19,284 bases of DNA from DASXBJ01 sp036491755 (GTDB taxonomy: Bacteria; Chloroflexota; Dormibacteria; Dormibacterales; Dormibacteraceae): contig DASXBJ010000073.1 of NCBI GenBank assembly GCA_036491755.1, positions 1 to 19,284 on the forward strand, given 5' to 3'. Positions 6,082 through 13,525 of this stretch are shown in pieces (position 1 is the stretch's first letter; the number at the start of each line of letters is the position of its first letter). Made by a program: the position numbers and the translations under genes. The notes beneath the pieces are model-generated. The model was not told the origin of the DNA and did not search any database. It worked only from the letters and a program-made list of their open reading frames with translations.

Positions 6082-7272
6082 TCATAAACGAATCGGTCCT
6101 GTGATGCCCCAGATGTCCACGACCTCGCGGCCTTCGAGCGGGAGCTTGCGATAGGCGCGATGCGGCGCAGCGACGATCAGCACGTCGGAGTCGTGCATCA
6201 CCTTGTCGAGCGGTTCGAAGCTCGAGTCCTGGACGTAGGGATCCGTGCAGATGACGTTGGCGCCCTTGAAGGCGGCCAGCTTGCGGAGCTTGTAGCTCAG
6301 CGAGGCTCGGGGGTCGTCGGACTCGCCCTTGAACGCCATGCCCAGGATCCCCACGGTGCGGCCGAACAGCGGCTTGCGCGAGTTCAGGGTGTCGACGATG
6401 TAGCCGGGGAGGCCCTCGTTGATCTGCATCGCCGCCTGGCCCATCGGGAAATGGTCGGGCGTGAAAGCGGAGAGCTGCATCGTGTCCTTGAGGAGGCATG
6501 GCCCGGCGGCAAACCCTGGACCTGGCAGGTCCGCCGCGCGCGGGTATTCGTGGCGTATCGCGTCCAGCACCCGGTTGTAGTCGAGGCCGGACCGGTTCAC
6601 GATCTGGAAGAACTGGTTGGCGATGGCAAATTTCATGTAGCGCCAGGTGTTGGTCAGGAGCTTCGCCAGCTCCGCCTCGAGCGGCGTTGTTCGCACCAGG
6701 GTCACACCGAGCCGCGCGAAGAGACCGCTCGCCTTGTCGAACGCGGCGTCCGAGTTGACGCCGACAAGCTGGGGCAGAGTCCGCAGCTCCTCGAGCGCGT
6801 GTCCTTCCGCAATCCGCTCGGGGCAGAACGCCACGTCCGCGTCGACCCCGGCGGCCCGCAGGCGGCGCTCGACCGACTCGGTCGTACCCGGGAAAACCGT
6901 TGAGCGCAACACGACAAGGCTCTGGCCGCGAAGGTGGGGAATCAGCTCGTCCAGCACGCGGTCGAAGATGCGCACGGACGGATTCATGAACTCGTCGATC
7001 GGAGTGCCGATCACCAGGATCACGGTGTTGGTTCGGGCCAGGAGGCCGGGATCGGTGGCGAACTCCAGCCGGCCGGTCGGAAGCAGCTTCGCTAGCAGCT
7101 CGTCGGCGCCGTTCTCGACGAAGGGCACCTGGCCGGACTTGACAAGCTCGACCTTGTCGCGGTCGACGTCGTCGATGCCGACCCGGTAGCCGCAATCCGC
7201 CAGCGCCAGGGCGAGCGGGAGGCCGACATGGCCGCAGCCGCCGACGATCACGACGTCGAGAGGGTTGTTCAT
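6082..7272 (-). CDS. Nucleotide-sugar dehydrogenase, UDP-ManNAc/GlcNAc 6-dehydrogenase (WecC/WbpA)-like
   Basis: A 396-residue NAD-dependent enzyme that oxidises the C6 alcohol of a UDP-sugar to a carboxylate in two steps. Seen: VVIVGGCGHVGLP (GxGxxG, G12-G17), VIGTPIDE, RSTVFPGTT (124-131), CPERIAEG-AL-EL (150-162), a pattern typical of the UDP-N-acetylhexosamine dehydrogenase branch rather than UDP-glucose dehydrogenase, the catalytic Cys259 in GPCLLKD, and the C-terminal GMAFKGESDD hinge region. The ATG at 7270-7272 is chosen because the Rossmann strand follows at once; a longer open frame upstream would run antisense through the divergent glycosyltransferase and is rejected. It probably leads the minus-strand run with the epimerase and GT2 gene. 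The exact UDP-sugar is inferred. Confidence 0.88.
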   Translation of the reverse strand: MNNPLDVVIVGGCGHVGLPLALALADCGYRVGIDDVDRDKVELVKSGQVPFVENGADELLAKLLPTGRLEFATDPGLLARTNTVILVIGTPIDEFMNPSVRIFDRVLDELIPHLRGQSLVVLRSTVFPGTTESVERRLRAAGVDADVAFCPERIAEGHALEELRTLPQLVGVNSDAAFDKASGLFARLGVTLVRTTPLEAELAKLLTNTWRYMKFAIANQFFQIVNRSGLDYNRVLDAIRHEYPRAADLPGPGFAAGPCLLKDTMQLSAFTPDHFPMGQAAMQINEGLPGYIVDTLNSRKPLFGRTVGILGMAFKGESDDPRASLSYKLRKLAAFKGANVICTDPYVQDSSFEPLDKVMHDSDVLIVAAPHRAYRKLPLEGREVVDIWGITGPIRL

Positions 7273-7281
7273 GGCGGCCAA

Positions 7282-7289
7282 ATTATGAT
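7282..7289. promoter_or_regulatory. Overlapping divergent -10 elements
   Basis: Minus-strand CATAAT (7287-7282) ends exactly 9 nt before the ATG at 7272, and plus-strand TATGAT (7284-7289) ends exactly 9 nt before the TTG at 7299. The two hexamers share four base pairs, so RNA polymerase could open only one at a time. The start codons are just 26 bp apart, leaving no room for Shine-Dalgarno leaders. Confidence 0.55.
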
Positions 7290-7298
7290 GGCTGGAGC

Positions 7299-8420
7299 TT
7301 GGCGTTCCGGACCCGTAAGGGCGCAGATGGGCCGTCGGTGCTGCTGGACATGCGGCCGCTGCAGGGTCCGAGCGCCGTTCGAGGCGTCGGTTCGTACGCC
7401 AGAGGACTGCTCGGCGGCCTAATCGAGATCGGCTTCGACAGCCACCTGAGCCTGCTGCTCGACGTTGCGTACGACGAACCGGCCCTGCCGGCCGGCCGGT
7501 ACCGTCTGGCCGGCTGCCGCCGCCGGTATCACGGCCAGCTCGCCGGTTACGAGGAGGCGGTCGCGCTCGCCGGCGACCTGCGCCGGATCGCACCGGACGT
7601 CTACCACGCCATCGACCTGCGCCTGCCGGGTCGCTCCCCCTGCCCGCTGGTGGTCACCGTTCACGACCTCATCCCGTGGTCGTGGGGCGGCGCCCGGATG
7701 CGAGGCGAGCGCTTGCGCTTCTGGATCGGCCGTCGCCTGCTGCGGAGAGCGGACCTGGTGCTGGCCGTCTCGCAGGCAACTGCGGACGATGCGGTCAGGT
7801 TCGCCGGCGCCGACCCTTCCCGGGTGAACGTGGTGCTGGAGGCGGCAGACCCCGCTTTCACTCCCCGGGCCGATGCCCACCGCGACGTGAAGGCGCGGTG
7901 GAGCCTGGAGCCCGGTTACCTGCTGTTCGTGGGAGCGCTTGACGCGCGCAAGGATCCGGCGGCGCTGCTCGCCGCGCTGGCGTCGGCGAGGGTCGACCTT
8001 CCTGGCCTGGAGCTGGTCATCGCCGGCGATCCCGGACACCAGGCGCCACGGGCGATGCCTGGAGCGCACATGCTTGGCAAGGTCACCCAGGACGAGCTGG
8101 CCGACCTCTACAGCGCGGCGGGTTGCTTTGTGTTTCCGAGCCGGTATGAGGGCTTCGGCCTGCCATGCCTCGAAGCCATGGCGTGCGGCTGCCCGGTGGC
8201 GGCCTACCGGAACTCGAGCCTGGTCGAGGTGGTTGACGGCGCTGGCCAGCTCGTCCAGGACGGCGATGCCCAGGCGCTTGGCCGCGCCGCCGCAAGCATG
8301 GCCGCCGAACCGCTGCGCTGGCGCCGGGCTGGGCTCGAGAGAGCGCGGTCGTTCAGCTGGCAGAAGGCGGCGAGGGAGACGGTGGCCGCGTACGAGTCGG
8401 TCGCGGCAGGCCTGAGATAA
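7299..8420 (+). CDS. GT4-family glycosyltransferase
   Basis: A 373-residue GT-B fold retaining glycosyltransferase, a family that commonly uses GDP-mannose, UDP-glucose or similar donors in polysaccharide assembly. Seen: N-terminal LLDMRPLQGP-x-RGVGSYARGL, PDVYHAID, TVHDLIPW (120-127), DLVLAVSQAT, FVGALDARKD (210-219), and the C-terminal donor site PSRYEGFGLPCLEAMACG with the E284/E292 pair of the EX7E motif. The TTG start at 7299-7301 places the first conserved strand about 12 residues in and fits the TATGAT hexamer 9 nt upstream; there is no Shine-Dalgarno sequence. The TAA stop overlaps the -10-like element of the next gene. Cytoplasmic, with no signal peptide. Donor and acceptor are unknown. 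Confidence 0.88.
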   Translation: MAFRTRKGADGPSVLLDMRPLQGPSAVRGVGSYARGLLGGLIEIGFDSHLSLLLDVAYDEPALPAGRYRLAGCRRRYHGQLAGYEEAVALAGDLRRIAPDVYHAIDLRLPGRSPCPLVVTVHDLIPWSWGGARMRGERLRFWIGRRLLRRADLVLAVSQATADDAVRFAGADPSRVNVVLEAADPAFTPRADAHRDVKARWSLEPGYLLFVGALDARKDPAALLAALASARVDLPGLELVIAGDPGHQAPRAMPGAHMLGKVTQDELADLYSAAGCFVFPSRYEGFGLPCLEAMACGCPVAAYRNSSLVEVVDGAGQLVQDGDAQALGRAAASMAAEPLRWRRAGLERARSFSWQKAARETVAAYESVAAGLR

Positions 8421-8421
8421 T
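8416..8421 (+). promoter_or_regulatory. Putative -10 element of ugd
   Basis: GATAAT ends exactly 9 nt before the GTG at 8431 and contains the TAA stop of the preceding glycosyltransferase. The identical spacing at 2006-2011 and 7282-7289 supports a leaderless-type start. No -35 is recognised. Confidence 0.45.
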
Positions 8422-8430
8422 CGCCTCGCC

Positions 8431-9726
8431 GTGAGCAAGGTTGCCGTCATCGGCGCTGGTTACGTGGGACTGACGACCGCCGCGTGCCTCGCCGACCTTG
8501 GGAACACAGTGGTTGTCGTCGACGTCAACCGCGAGAAGATCGCGCTGCTGAAAAACCACCACGTCCCGTTCTATGAGCCGGGCCTGAGCGAGCTGGTCGA
8601 GCGCAACGCCAGTGCCGGACGCCTTCAGTTCACCACGGAGTACGACGATGCCGTGCCCGGGGCGGAGTACGCGATCATCGCGGTCAGCACTCCCGAAGGC
8701 GAGGGCGGCGAGGCCGATCTCTCCTACGTCGAGGCCGCAGCCAACTCAATCGCCGACTCAATGGACGGACCGCTCGTGGTCGTCAACAAATCGACGGTTC
8801 CACCGCTGACCGGTGACATGGTCGCCAACGTCCTCAAGAAAAGAAACCAGGCGCACGCCGCCGCAGTCGTGTCCAACCCGGAGTTTTTGCGCGAGGGTTC
8901 CGCGATCCAGGATTTCATGCACCCGGACAGGGTCGTCATCGGGAGTCACGACGGCGAGGCGGCTCGCCTCGTCGCCAAGCTTTATGAGCCGCTGGAGGCG
9001 CCCATCCTGATCACCCCCAACATCTACACGGCGGAGATGGTCAAGTACGCATCGAACGCATTCCTCGCGGCCAGGATCTCGTTCATCAACGAGATCGCGC
9101 GGATCTGCGAGCGGGTCGACGCCGACGCGAAGCTGGTCGCCGAGGGCATGGGCATGGACAGACGAATCGGTCCGAGCTTCCTCGACGCCGGCATCGGCTA
9201 CGGGGGCTCGTGCTTCCCGAAGGACGTCGCCGCCCTCGCGGCCCTGGCCGAGCGGTTTGACTATCACCCCGAGCTCCTGCATGCCGTGATGGACATCAAC
9301 CGCGACCAGCGCATGCTGGCGATCGACAAGCTGCGAGATTGCCTGGACGACCTGCCGGGCAAGGTGATCGGGCTGCTTGGGCTGGCTTTCAAGCCGAACA
9401 CAGACGACCTGCGCGAGGCGCCGAGCATCGACATCGCGAAAGTGCTGGTCGCCGCGGGCGTCCAGGTGCGGGCTTACGACCCCGCTGCGATGGATCGGAT
9501 GAGGGCACTGCTTCCGCAGCTCGAGTACATGGCGGACGCGTACCAGGTCGCTGCGGGTGCCGACGCTCTGGTTGTGGTCACGGAATGGAACGAGTTCCGC
9601 CAGCTGGACCTCTCGCGCATCAAGGCGTCGATGCGGAAACCTGTCATCGTCGACGGGCGCAACATCTACGACCCGGTGGTGATGCGCGGACTCGGTTTCA
9701 CCTATCGGGGTATCGGCCGCGGCTAG
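8431..9726 (+). CDS. ugd: UDP-glucose 6-dehydrogenase
   Basis: Oxidises UDP-glucose to UDP-glucuronate with 2 NAD+. At 431 residues it is a typical bacterial length. Seen: VAVIGAGYVGLTTA (4-17), AVSTPEGEGGEADLSYV (84-100), NKSTVPPLTG, NPEFLREGSA (149-158), P-D-R-V-V-I-G, catalytic Cys261 in GYGGSCFPKD, and LAFKPNTDDLREAPS in the C-terminal domain. These place it with UDP-glucose dehydrogenases and separate it from the WecC-like paralogue encoded at 6082-7272. The GTG start lies 9 nt after a GATAAT hexamer and has no Shine-Dalgarno sequence. The next gene, 10 nt downstream, is UDP-xylose synthase, which uses its product. Confidence 0.95.
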   Translation: MSKVAVIGAGYVGLTTAACLADLGNTVVVVDVNREKIALLKNHHVPFYEPGLSELVERNASAGRLQFTTEYDDAVPGAEYAIIAVSTPEGEGGEADLSYVEAAANSIADSMDGPLVVVNKSTVPPLTGDMVANVLKKRNQAHAAAVVSNPEFLREGSAIQDFMHPDRVVIGSHDGEAARLVAKLYEPLEAPILITPNIYTAEMVKYASNAFLAARISFINEIARICERVDADAKLVAEGMGMDRRIGPSFLDAGIGYGGSCFPKDVAALAALAERFDYHPELLHAVMDINRDQRMLAIDKLRDCLDDLPGKVIGLLGLAFKPNTDDLREAPSIDIAKVLVAAGVQVRAYDPAAMDRMRALLPQLEYMADAYQVAAGADALVVVTEWNEFRQLDLSRIKASMRKPVIVDGRNIYDPVVMRGLGFTYRGIGRG

Positions 9727-9733
9727 CTCACGA

Positions 9734-9750
9734 ACGTTGCCGGGCAACGT
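9734..9750. other. 17-bp palindrome over the uxs start codon
   Basis: ACGTTGCCGGGCAACGT is a perfect palindrome about its central base and contains the TTG start of the UDP-xylose synthase gene. As RNA it could form a 7-bp stem with a CGG loop that buries the start codon; as DNA it could be an operator within the run. Function is inferred only. Confidence 0.4.
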
Positions 9751-10687
9751 CGCGAAGCCCCTGGCAGTTGTCTCCGGCGGCGCCGGCTTTATCGGCTCGC
9801 ACCTGTGCGAGGCCCTGCTCCAAAGCGGGAAACGCGTTCTGGCGCTCGACAACTTCATCACCGGGTCGCGCGAGAACCTGCGCTCGCTCGAGGGTCATCC
9901 AGATTTCGAATTCCGGCAGATGGACGTCAACCACGGGATCTTCATCGGCGGTGACGTGCGGTATGTCCTCCACTTCGCCTCGCCGGCGTCACCTCCCCAG
10001 TACGACGCCAACCCAATTCACACCCTGAAAGTCGGCACCATCGGAACCATGAACATGCTGGGTCTCGCCCGGGCCAAGGAGGCGACCTTCCTGCTCGCGT
10101 CGACGTCCGAGGTGTATGGCGATCCATTGGTCCATCCTCAGCGCGAGGACTACTGGGGCAACGTCAACCCAATCGGTCCGCGCGGCTGCTACGACGAGGC
10201 CAAGCGATGCGCCGAAGCTTTCGCGATGGCCTACCACCGAAGCCATCAGGTCGACACGCGCATCGTCCGCATCTTCAACACACACGGGCCGCGCATGCAG
10301 GTGTCGGATGGGCGGGCCGTGCCGAACTTCATGGCCCAGGCGATTCGCGGCGAGCCCCTCACTGTTTACGGCGACGGTTCTCAGACCCGCAGCCTGTGTT
10401 ACGTGACCGACCTCGTGCGCGGGATCCTGGCCAATCTGGAAAGAGGCGATGAGATGCCGGTCAACCTGGGCAACCCCCACGAGGTCACCGTGCAGGAACT
10501 GGCCGAAACGATAATCAGGATCTCGGGCTCGAGCAGCCACATCGAGCACCGCGAGCTGCCGGTGGACGACCCCAAGCAGCGCCAGCCGGACATCACGCGG
10601 GCGCGCAGCAAGCTGGGCTGGGAACCCGAGGTCGGCCTCGAGGACGGCTTGCGCCGCACGCTCGAGTACTTCCGGTCAGTTCTGTGA
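9737..10687 (+). CDS. uxs: UDP-glucuronate decarboxylase (UDP-xylose synthase)
   Basis: Extended SDR converting UDP-glucuronate to UDP-xylose plus CO2 with NAD+ recycled in the site. Seen in 316 residues: SGGAGFIGSHL (13-23), LDNFITGSRENL, the very characteristic FASPASPPQY-x4-P-x-T-L-K-VG (80-100), TSEVYGDP (123-130), R-G-x-YDEAKR with Y152-x3-K156, and RIFNTHGPRM. This combination is diagnostic of the UXS family. It directly follows ugd, giving UDP-glucose to UDP-glucuronate to UDP-xylose. The start is TTG at 9737; no ATG or GTG lies between the ugd stop and the first conserved strand, and no Shine-Dalgarno sequence is seen, so the exact start is less certain than the gene. Confidence 0.93.
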   Translation: MPGNVAKPLAVVSGGAGFIGSHLCEALLQSGKRVLALDNFITGSRENLRSLEGHPDFEFRQMDVNHGIFIGGDVRYVLHFASPASPPQYDANPIHTLKVGTIGTMNMLGLARAKEATFLLASTSEVYGDPLVHPQREDYWGNVNPIGPRGCYDEAKRCAEAFAMAYHRSHQVDTRIVRIFNTHGPRMQVSDGRAVPNFMAQAIRGEPLTVYGDGSQTRSLCYVTDLVRGILANLERGDEMPVNLGNPHEVTVQELAETIIRISGSSSHIEHRELPVDDPKQRQPDITRARSKLGWEPEVGLEDGLRRTLEYFRSVL

Positions 10688-10694
10688 CGGTGTT

Positions 10695-11219
10695 GTGAGC
10701 ACGCCAGAGGAGCTGAAGCGGTACGTACGCGACGTCCCCGGCTATCCGCAGCCGGGAATCATCTTTCGTGACATCACGCCGCTCCTGGCGGACAAGAGGA
10801 TCTTCAGCGAGGTGGTCGACCTCATGTCACAAGCCTGGATGGGGCGCCCGCCCGACCTGGTCGCGGCCATCGAGGCGCGCGGCTTCATTCCGGGCGCGGC
10901 GGTCGCAGTGAGGCTCGGCGCGGGGTTCGTGCCCATCCGCAAGGTCGGCAAGCTGCCGTGGACGACCATCGCAGAGGCATATCAGCTCGAGTACGGCAGT
11001 GACCAGCTGCAGGTCCACTCGGATGCGGTCGCGCCCGGTCAGAAGGTGCTGATCGTGGATGATGTACTTGCGACAGGCGGCACCGCCGCCGCCGCCGTCC
11101 GGCTTGTCCGCAAGCTGGGTGGCGAGGTGGTCGGCGTCCAGGTGCTGATCGAGCTCCAGGATCTCGGCGGGCGTGGCCGCCTTAGCGGCATCGAGGTCGT
11201 GAGTGAAATTGTCTATTAG
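10695..11219 (+). CDS. apt: Adenine phosphoribosyltransferase
   Basis: Salvages adenine with PRPP to AMP. A 174-residue protein of standard length. Seen: VPGYPQPGIIFRDITPLL near the N-terminus (the APT-specific P-x-P-G-I-x-F-x-D-I-T-P), AAIEARGFIPG for the substrate flap, and the PRPP-binding loop VLIVDDVLATGGT at 118-130. Start GTG at 10695, 7 nt after the UDP-xylose synthase stop. Its TAG stop is part of the strong ribosome-binding sequence of ahcY. Pairing with ahcY and metK fits recycling of the adenine moiety left by SAM use, although adenosine from AhcY would first have to be cleaved to adenine by an enzyme not seen here. Confidence 0.95.
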   Translation: MSTPEELKRYVRDVPGYPQPGIIFRDITPLLADKRIFSEVVDLMSQAWMGRPPDLVAAIEARGFIPGAAVAVRLGAGFVPIRKVGKLPWTTIAEAYQLEYGSDQLQVHSDAVAPGQKVLIVDDVLATGGTAAAAVRLVRKLGGEVVGVQVLIELQDLGGRGRLSGIEVVSEIVY

Positions 11220-11227
11220 GAGAAGGA
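11218..11227 (+). promoter_or_regulatory. Strong Shine-Dalgarno sequence of ahcY
   Basis: AGGAGAAGGA overlaps the apt TAG stop and lies just upstream of a TTG codon (AGGAG to TTG, 6 nt). It decides the TTG start and contrasts with the Shine-Dalgarno-less sugar genes. Confidence 0.7.
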
Positions 11228-11228
11228 T

Positions 11229-12500
11229 TTGAAAGTCAGTTCCAGTGGCAGTGACGTAAAGGATTCGAAGCTTGCGGCCCAGGGCCAGGACCTCATCGAC
11301 TGGGCGGCCCGCGAGATGCCTGTCCTGACCTTGATCAGGGCGCGATTCCTGAAAGAGCAGCCGCTGCAAGGCCTTCGCCTGGCGGCGTGCCTCCACGTGA
11401 CCAGCGAGACGGCCAACCTCATGCTCACGCTGAAGGCGGCCGGCGCCGACGTCGCGCTGTGCGCGTCGAACCCGCTTTCGACCAACGACGCCGTCGCGGC
11501 AGCCCTGTCGGCGCAGCACGCCATCAAGACCTATGCGATTCGTGGTGAGGACAACGACACCTACTACGAGCACATCGAAGCCGCCCTCGACCATCGGCCC
11601 GCGATGACCATGGACGATGGCGCCGACCTGGTGTCTGTGCTGCACAAGTCGCGGCAGTCGCAGCTGGCGGAGGTGATCGGCGGCACCGAGGAGACGACGA
11701 CCGGCGTGATCCGCCTGCGCGCGATGGCGGAGCACGGGGTGCTGCGCTATCCGATCGTCGCCGTCAACGAGGCGGACACGAAGCACATGTTCGACAACCG
11801 CTATGGGACCGGCCAGTCGACCATCGACGGCATCATCCGCTCGACCAACGTCCTGCTCGCCGGCAAGACGTTCGTCATCGCCGGCTATGGCTGGGTCGGC
11901 CGTGGCCTCGCTTCGCGCGCCAAGGGCCACGGGGCCGACGTCGTGATCACCGAGATCGATGCGGTCAAGGCACTCGAAGCGGCGATGGACGGCTTCCGCG
12001 TGATGAAGATGGAGGAGGCCGCGCGGGACGGCGACATCTTCGTCACCGTCACCGGCGACGTCAACGTGCTCGATCGCAAGCATTTCGAGGTGATGAAGGA
12101 TGGCGCCATCCTCGCCAACTCAGGCCACTTCAACTCCGAGATCAACCTCAAGGCGCTCGACGAGCTGGCCACCGGTGTGCGGCAGGTTCGCCCGCTGGTC
12201 CAGGAGTACCGCCTGGGCGACGGCCGGCGGCTGCACGTGCTCGGGGAGGGGCGGTTGATCAACCTCGCGGGCGCGGAGGGCCACCCGGCCGCCGTGATGG
12301 ACATGAGCTTCGCGAACCAGGCACTATGCGCCGAATACATGGCCAAGAACGCCAAGAGCCTGGAGCGGAAGGTGTATGACGTGCCCGAGGAGATCGACTC
12401 CGAGGTCGCCAGGCTGAAGCTTCACGCCATGGGCATCGAGATCGACACCCTGACCGCGGAACAGCAGAAGTACCTGAGCTCGTGGGAAGAGGGCACCTAA
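11229..12500 (+). CDS. ahcY: Adenosylhomocysteinase (SAH hydrolase)
   Basis: Reversibly splits S-adenosylhomocysteine into adenosine and homocysteine, relieving inhibition of methyltransferases. Seen in 423 residues: HVTSETANL (56-64), ASNPLSTNDAVAAAL, TEETTTGVIRL (153-163), DNRYGTGQST, the NAD site IAGYGWVGRG (217-226), VTGDVNVL and NSGHFNSEI. It lacks the roughly 40-residue insertion of the eukaryote-like form, and its C-terminus ends in YLSSWEEGT instead of the common YRY-type tail, so it looks like the shorter form also found in archaea and Thermotoga. It is started by TTG behind a strong ribosome site, 9 nt after apt. Confidence 0.95.
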   Translation: MKVSSSGSDVKDSKLAAQGQDLIDWAAREMPVLTLIRARFLKEQPLQGLRLAACLHVTSETANLMLTLKAAGADVALCASNPLSTNDAVAAALSAQHAIKTYAIRGEDNDTYYEHIEAALDHRPAMTMDDGADLVSVLHKSRQSQLAEVIGGTEETTTGVIRLRAMAEHGVLRYPIVAVNEADTKHMFDNRYGTGQSTIDGIIRSTNVLLAGKTFVIAGYGWVGRGLASRAKGHGADVVITEIDAVKALEAAMDGFRVMKMEEAARDGDIFVTVTGDVNVLDRKHFEVMKDGAILANSGHFNSEINLKALDELATGVRQVRPLVQEYRLGDGRRLHVLGEGRLINLAGAEGHPAAVMDMSFANQALCAEYMAKNAKSLERKVYDVPEEIDSEVARLKLHAMGIEIDTLTAEQQKYLSSWEEGT

Positions 12501-12512
12501 CCGCCCCCATCA

Positions 12513-12548
12513 GGCCCTCCGGGCCAACTTCCCCGCACCCGGGGAAGT
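12513..12548. terminator. Tandem hairpins after ahcY
   Basis: GGCCC-TCC-GGGCC (12513-12525) is followed by ACTTCCCCG-CACC-CGGGGAAGT (12527-12548), a perfect 9-bp stem with a 4-nt loop. They fill the 56-nt gap between ahcY and the patatin gene. There is no T-run, so intrinsic termination is uncertain; they may act as a partial terminator or protect the ahcY mRNA 3' end. Confidence 0.45.
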
Positions 12549-12556
12549 AACTGAGA

Positions 12557-13435
12557 GTGTTTGGGCCCGCTCGGCGCACGTGGGTGCTGGGCGGCGGCGG
12601 CGCACGAGGCGCCGCTCAGGTCGGCGTCCTGCAAGCGCTGTTCGAGGCCGGCGTCGAGTCTCCGGTCGCGATCGTGGGGACGAGCGTTGGCGCTCTAAAT
12701 GGCAGCGCGATCGCGGCGTTCCCGTCGCTCGCCGGGACGATGATGCTGCGTGAGGTGTGGCTGTCGCGCCAGGCGGCGGCCGTCTTTCGGGCCCATCCGC
12801 TGGGCGTGCTACTGTCCGGCCTCCGCCGCAACGTGCGAAGCGCCTTGCCCCAGCACAATGTGCTGCGCCTGATCGAGCGCGCTCAGGCCCTGTCGGGGAT
12901 CACCACCTTCGAGCAGCTGCGGATCCCGCTGGCGGTGGTCGCCACGGATCTCAACGCCGGGGTGCCGGCGGTATTCCGCTCCGGAGCCCTCACCCCCGCG
13001 CTGCTCGCGTCGACCGCGATACCCGGGCTTTTTCCGGCGGTTCGAATCGGCGGTCGGGAGCACCTGGATGGTGGCGTGGTCGACAACACGCCGCTCAACA
13101 CCGCGGTCGCCGACGGGGCCAAGGAGGTGCTGGCCATCAGCCTGATGGCCGGCGGCGAGCTCGAAGCGGCCCCGACCAGCCTGCCTGAGATGATCGCCCG
13201 CACCCTCCAGCTCTCCCTCCACCACCAGATGCTCAGCGACTACGAGCGTCTCAAGGACCGCGCGCGGATCGTGGTCCTGTGCCCCATCACCGCGCCCACC
13301 GCCACCTGGGAGATGAAGCGCGCTCACGTCGAGCAGGTCATCGAGTCGTCCCGCCTGGCAGCGACGGAGCTGCTGCGCCTCCGCGGCTCCAGGCTCTTCC
13401 GGCACTCCGGGATCCACGCCTTGTCCGTCCGGTAG
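12557..13435 (+). CDS. Patatin-like phospholipase/esterase (RssA/NTE type)
   Basis: A 292-residue Ser-Asp hydrolase expected to cleave acyl esters of lipids. Seen: the oxyanion loop GGGGARGAAQVGVL (12-25), nucleophile elbow GTSVG with Ser43, and the catalytic Asp171 in LDGGVVDNTPL; the spacing of these three motifs is normal for bacterial patatin-like proteins. No signal peptide or membrane segment, so it is probably cytoplasmic or membrane-peripheral. The GTG start at 12557 follows two hairpins and lacks a clear Shine-Dalgarno sequence. Its TAG stop forms part of the TAGGAT element assigned to metK. It has no evident biochemical link to its methyl-cycle and nucleotide-sugar neighbours; the substrate is unknown. 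Confidence 0.9.
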   Translation: MFGPARRTWVLGGGGARGAAQVGVLQALFEAGVESPVAIVGTSVGALNGSAIAAFPSLAGTMMLREVWLSRQAAAVFRAHPLGVLLSGLRRNVRSALPQHNVLRLIERAQALSGITTFEQLRIPLAVVATDLNAGVPAVFRSGALTPALLASTAIPGLFPAVRIGGREHLDGGVVDNTPLNTAVADGAKEVLAISLMAGGELEAAPTSLPEMIARTLQLSLHHQMLSDYERLKDRARIVVLCPITAPTATWEMKRAHVEQVIESSRLAATELLRLRGSRLFRHSGIHALSVR

Positions 13436-13438
13436 GAT
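13433..13438 (+). promoter_or_regulatory. Putative -10 element of metK
   Basis: TAGGAT fits TANNNT and overlaps the patatin stop codon. Transcription from it would start at about 13445-13448, at the 5' edge of a foldable leader. No -35 element is recognised. Confidence 0.4.
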
Positions 13439-13445
13439 TGCCGCG

Positions 13446-13512
13446 TCCCACAGGAAAGAACCTGGCGCTTGGGGGCACGCCCGATCGAGGGCGCGTCCTT
13501 GCCGGCGTGGGA
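13446..13512 (+). promoter_or_regulatory. Candidate structured leader (three-way junction) of metK
   Basis: TCCCAC (13446-13451) can pair with GTGGGA (13507-13512), enclosing two hairpins: CAGG/CCTG around AAAGAA (13451-13464; the outer C is shared with the closing helix) and CGCCC/GGGCG around GATCGA (13478-13493). The closing helix ends 6 nt before the metK Shine-Dalgarno sequence. Position and shape suggest cis-regulation, perhaps by a metabolite, but no known SAM-riboswitch core was recognised. Confidence 0.35.
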
Positions 13513-13518
13513 GATTCG

Positions 13519-13525
13519 AAGGAGG
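13519..13525 (+). promoter_or_regulatory. Strong Shine-Dalgarno sequence of metK
   Basis: AAGGAGG lies 4 nt before the ATG at 13530 and fixes that start. It is among the two strongest ribosome sites in the window. Confidence 0.75.

Noticed and set aside
7273..7593. N-terminal extension of the WecC-like dehydrogenase to 503 residues
   Set aside because: The extension is antisense to the GT4 gene; the family starts right at the Rossmann strand after ATG 7272, which also has a matching -10.
12513..12548. Confident intrinsic terminator after ahcY
   Set aside because: The stems are strong but no T-run follows on either strand, so only a low-confidence terminator-like structure is reported.
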